In this document: piece after piece, positions 61,540-64,000 of the stretch
Layout of the letters: each line of letters starts with the position of its first letter
Numbering within the stretch: the first letter of the stretch is position 1
From: Myxococcota bacterium
GTDB lineage: Bacteria; Myxococcota_A; UBA796
Direction of reading: 5' to 3'
DNA: 64,000 bases
NCBI GenBank assembly: GCA_029251165.1
Contig: JAQXDW010000113.1
Span: 112,442 to 176,441 of the forward strand
Program-made: the position numbers and the translations under genes
Notes under the pieces: model-generated
Database searches by the model: none
What the model saw: the letters and a program-made list of their open reading frames with translations, nothing else
What the model was told of the DNA's origin: nothing

Positions 61540-63030
61540 ATGCCCCTCACCGACACACTCCCCGCGCCGCTCAACCACATTCACATCATGGGCATCGGCG
61601 GCACTGCTATGGCTGCCCTCGCCGGAATGCTGGTGGACGCGGGCTACACCGTCACCGGAAGCGATGGCGGCGTCGTCTACCCGCCGATGTCCGACTACCT
61701 CACCAGCATCGGGATCACGCCAGAGGTCGGCTACAAGAAAGAGAACCTCAGCACGAGGCCCGATCTCGTGGTGGTCGGAAACGTCGTGCGGGCGGTCTAT
61801 GAAGAAGCCGTTGCCCTGCTCGACTCCGACATTCCCTACATGAGCTTCCCCTCCCTCCTCGGCGCACAGTTTCTGGAGGGCATCCGCAGCATCGTTGTCG
61901 CAGGCACCCACGGCAAGACCACCACCACCTCGCTGGGTGCATGGATGCTGACCGCAGCGGGTCGCGATCCGGGCTTCCTCATTGGCGGGCTCGCAGCAAA
62001 CTTCGACCGCACCGCCCGGGCTTCTGGTGGTGAGCACTTCATCATCGAGGGCGACGAGTACGACACCGCCTTCTTCGACAAGGGACCAAAGTTCCTTCAC
62101 TACCGACCGACCACTGCAATCATCACCAGCATCGAGTTTGATCATGCTGACATCTACCGAGACCTCGCCCACTGCCAGGAGAGCTTCCGAAAGCTGGTGA
62201 AGATTCTTCCCTCCGGCGGCTGCCTGGTCGCACGCTGGGACTCTGATGCAGTGGTCGAGGTCGTCGCAGAGCTCGACCCAGACCAGGGTGTCGAGATTCG
62301 CCGCTATGGGCCAGGACAGGACTGGGATGGCCGAATCGACTCGGTGGACACCGTTGCCGGCACAATGACCTTCACCGTTCTGCACAAGGGCGCGGAGCTG
62401 GGCAGCTTCACCTCGACCATGGTCGGTGAGCACAACCTGTACAACCAGGTCGCCATGATCGCGGCCCTTCAGTTCGAGGGCCTCACCCCCGCCGAGATGG
62501 CCGAGGGACTGGCGAGCTTCAAGGGCATCAAGCGCCGACAGGAAGTCATCGGAGAGATCGGCGGCGTCACCGTACTCGATGACTTCGCTCACCACCCAAC
62601 CGCCGTCCGGGTCACCCTCAACGCACTCCGGCTGCGGTTTGGCGGTCGCCGCATCTGGGCCATCTTCGAGCCCCGCAGCTCGACCTCCCGCCGAGCGATC
62701 TTTCAGAAAGAGTACGCCGAGGCCTTTGGGGCATCAGACATTGTGGTCATCGCCCCCCCCTATGATCAGACCCGGATCGCGACCGAAGAGCGCATGGACG
62801 CCGGACAGCTCGTCGACGACCTCCACGCCAACGGCAGCGAGGCGTTCTTGTGGGGAGGGGCTCCCGAGGGGGTCGAAGACTGGAATGCTTCTCGCAGCGC
62901 ACAGTCCATCGCTGATCAAGTAATTACCAACGTTCAATCTGAAGATGTGGTTGCGGTGCTCTCCAACGGAGGGTTCGGAGGACTACACCAGAAATTACTC
63001 AGTGCACTCAACGAGCGATTTTCCAGTTAG
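61540..63030 (+). CDS. mpl: UDP-N-acetylmuramate:L-alanyl-gamma-D-glutamyl-meso-DAP ligase
   Basis: 496 residues. Mur-ligase family: N-terminal HIHIMGIGGTAMAALAGML, the ATP loop AGTHGKTTTT (~121-130), IIEGDEYDTAFFDKGPKFLHY (the Mpl-type motif after the lysine-bearing region) and VLDDFAHHPTAV. Mpl re-attaches recycled murein tripeptide to UDP-MurNAc in the cytosol. It is distinguished from MurC by the GDEYDTAFFDKG segment. It sits at the end of the glycosyltransferase operon and is followed by a strong terminator. Confidence 0.95.
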   Translation: MPLTDTLPAPLNHIHIMGIGGTAMAALAGMLVDAGYTVTGSDGGVVYPPMSDYLTSIGITPEVGYKKENLSTRPDLVVVGNVVRAVYEEAVALLDSDIPYMSFPSLLGAQFLEGIRSIVVAGTHGKTTTTSLGAWMLTAAGRDPGFLIGGLAANFDRTARASGGEHFIIEGDEYDTAFFDKGPKFLHYRPTTAIITSIEFDHADIYRDLAHCQESFRKLVKILPSGGCLVARWDSDAVVEVVAELDPDQGVEIRRYGPGQDWDGRIDSVDTVAGTMTFTVLHKGAELGSFTSTMVGEHNLYNQVAMIAALQFEGLTPAEMAEGLASFKGIKRRQEVIGEIGGVTVLDDFAHHPTAVRVTLNALRLRFGGRRIWAIFEPRSSTSRRAIFQKEYAEAFGASDIVVIAPPYDQTRIATEERMDAGQLVDDLHANGSEAFLWGGAPEGVEDWNASRSAQSIADQVITNVQSEDVVAVLSNGGFGGLHQKLLSALNERFSS

Positions 63031-63065
63031 GCATCTACCAGAGACAGGACCCGCTCCAAAAAAGT

Positions 63066-63095
63066 AAAAAAGCCAGTCTTATAAGCTGGCTTTTT
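63066..63095 (+). terminator. Factor-independent terminator after mpl
   Basis: Stem AGCCAG/CTGGCT extended by AAAAA/TTTTT, 9-base loop, and a T-run. It lies 36 bp after the mpl stop and separates it from recA. Confidence 0.9.
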
Positions 63096-63161
63096 CGATT
63101 TTGACGAGTCAAGCCTTACCCAGATAAATGACTTCCGTTTTTTTGGCATAGATTTATTAAT

Positions 63162-63178
63162 CGGACAATCTGTGTCCG
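63162..63178. promoter_or_regulatory. Inverted repeat CGGACA-N5-TGTCCG upstream of recA
   Basis: The same arms and spacing as the repeat upstream of ung (25139-25155), here with spacer ATCTG, 95-111 bp before the recA ATG and in an AT-rich stretch. Candidate operator shared by DNA-repair genes. Confidence 0.45.
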
Positions 63179-63187
63179 TCTAAAGCC

Positions 63188-63229
63188 TTGCGAGGGGCCC
63201 ACAGACGCCGTACTGTACAGGTGTTCAAA
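63188..63229 (+). promoter_or_regulatory. Possible recA promoter with LexA-like box
   Basis: TTGCGA (63188-63193) and TACTGT (63211-63216) are spaced by 17 bases. Overlapping the -10 is a sequence at 63213-63229 (CTGTACAGGTGTTCAAA) that fits 14 of 17 positions of the Myxococcus LexA motif CTRHAMRYBYGTTCAGS as I remember it. Binding there would block RNA polymerase. The start would be ~50 bp before the ATG. Confidence 0.5.
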
Positions 63230-63272
63230 GCGATGTCCTGCCGACACCCGGCAACCCCTTCAGGAGCACCCC

Positions 63273-64000
63273 ATGGCCCGTAAGCCCAACACCCCCTCTT
63301 CCGCTGATCGCAGCAAGTCTATCGACGCTGCAATCTCCAACATCCAGCGTCAGTTCGGTAAGGGTGCAATCATGCGCCTGGGCGAGCAGCCCATCGAGCC
63401 CGTCGAGGTCATCTCCACCGGCAGCCTGACCCTGGACATCGCTCTCGGAATTGGCGGAATTCCCAAGGGCCGGATCATCGAGATCTACGGGCCGGAGGCC
63501 TCCGGTAAGACCACCCTCACCCTGCACGCCATCGCCGAGTGCCAGAAGGCTGGCGGTGTCGCTGCCTTCATCGACGCCGAGCACGCCCTCGACGTCAACT
63601 ACGCCCGTAACCTCGGTGTCCAGGTCCAGGAGCTCCTCATCTCCCAGCCCGACACTGGAGAGCAGGCCCTCGAGATCACCGAGACCCTCACCCGCTCTGG
63701 CGCCATCGATCTCATCGTCATTGACTCCGTTGCTGCGCTCACCCCCCGAGCAGAGATCGAGGGCGACATGGGCGACATGCAGCCAGGTACACAGGCTCGG
63801 CTGATGAGCAAGGCGATGCGGAAGCTGACCTCTGCGATCCACAAGTCGAACTGCACGGTGATCTTCATCAACCAGCTCCGCCACAAGATCGGCGTCATGT
63901 TCGGCTCCCCGGAGACCACCTCCGGCGGAAACGCGCTGAAGTTCTACGCCTCCGTCCGCCTCGACATCCGCCGCATCGGCTCCATCAAGAAGGGCGATGT
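63273..64000 (+). CDS. recA: RecA recombinase (cut by the window end)
   Basis: First ~242 residues. AGGAG lies 6 bp before the ATG. Walker A GPEASGKTT (73-81), LIVIDSVAALTPRAEIEGDMGD (Walker B and loop L1), CTVIFINQLRHKIGVMFGSP and TTSGGNALKFYASVRLDIRR are all standard. It forms filaments on single-stranded DNA for strand exchange and LexA/repressor cleavage. Methionine replaces nothing critical in the visible part. Gene continues beyond 64000. Confidence 0.97.
   Translation, partial: MARKPNTPSSADRSKSIDAAISNIQRQFGKGAIMRLGEQPIEPVEVISTGSLTLDIALGIGGIPKGRIIEIYGPEASGKTTLTLHAIAECQKAGGVAAFIDAEHALDVNYARNLGVQVQELLISQPDTGEQALEITETLTRSGAIDLIVIDSVAALTPRAEIEGDMGDMQPGTQARLMSKAMRKLTSAIHKSNCTVIFINQLRHKIGVMFGSPETTSGGNALKFYASVRLDIRRIGSIKKGD

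Noticed and set aside
63273..63884. A long minus-strand frame across recA
   Set aside because: Shadow of recA, whose Walker motifs and ribosome site on the plus strand are unmistakable.

Overview
The window is dense, high-GC bacterial chromosome with short intergenic gaps and many start/stop overlaps (ATGA, GTGA, TGATG). The genes point to a Gram-negative bacterium of the Myxococcota (former Deltaproteobacteria) type. It has outer-membrane proteins (OmpA-type, porin-like), many lipoproteins, Mpl for meso-DAP muropeptide recycling, an HtrA protease and a DsbD-type reductase. The bacterial microcompartment shell proteins closely resemble, from memory, those of Haliangium ochraceum. A LexA-like box upstream of recA fits the Myxococcus-type motif. 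No rRNA, insertion sequence, prophage or CRISPR array was seen.

Layout. 0-3.4 kb: leftward envelope operon (DUF4476 protein, small transporter, glycosyltransferase, lipoprotein, start of a TonB-receptor-like gene). 3.4-10.9 kb: TMTC-like TPR membrane protein, TMEM220 protein, 5'-nucleotidase lipoprotein, DUF2071 protein, class I fumarase, membrane protein. 11.0-17.7 kb: six-gene leftward operon of exported proteins (phospholipase D plus lamin-tail protein, an HKD-less PLD paralogue, lamin-tail lipoprotein, barrel protein, two related OB-fold-like lipoproteins). 17.8-29.8 kb: HtrA lipoprotein, single-domain receiver, YbaB, SRPBCC protein, FG-GAP lipoprotein, methyltransferase, ung, rhodanese, M16 protease. 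30.3-37.9 kb: DUF350/DUF4178/small protein/aminopropyltransferase operon, Ca2+ antiporter, hydrolase, OmpA protein. 37.9-41.7 kb: a 0.7-kb gap with a (GGGCT)n array, NAD+-dependent DNA ligase, two initiator tRNAs, tRNA-Arg(CCT). 41.8-46.4 kb: PHP and propeller-like lipoproteins, then a secreted ComEC-type metallo-beta-lactamase with a helix-hairpin-helix tail, DUF3006, and a double-HhH ComEA-like protein. 46.4-51.2 kb: microcompartment locus (class II aldolase; convergent operon with two BMC-T, one BMC-H, three BMC-P and a CoA-acylating aldehyde dehydrogenase). 51.3-64 kb: lipoprotein, GT2, asparagine synthetase, Ala-rich repeat protein, histidine phosphatase, DsbD/ScsB-type reductase, GT2 plus DUF2064, mpl, recA (cut by the window end).

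How it works together. The microcompartment locus encodes a whole shell and a two-step core: aldolase makes an aldehyde, acylating dehydrogenase makes an acyl-CoA. No phosphotransacylase, alcohol dehydrogenase or kinase is in the window. The PLD/lamin-tail/OB-fold operon and the MBL/HhH cluster both look like exported nucleic-acid-processing or binding machinery. ung and recA share a 17-bp inverted repeat in their upstream regions. Several lipoproteins have very short signal peptides without positive charge (for example MLTLLLAC), and for four of them no longer start is possible.
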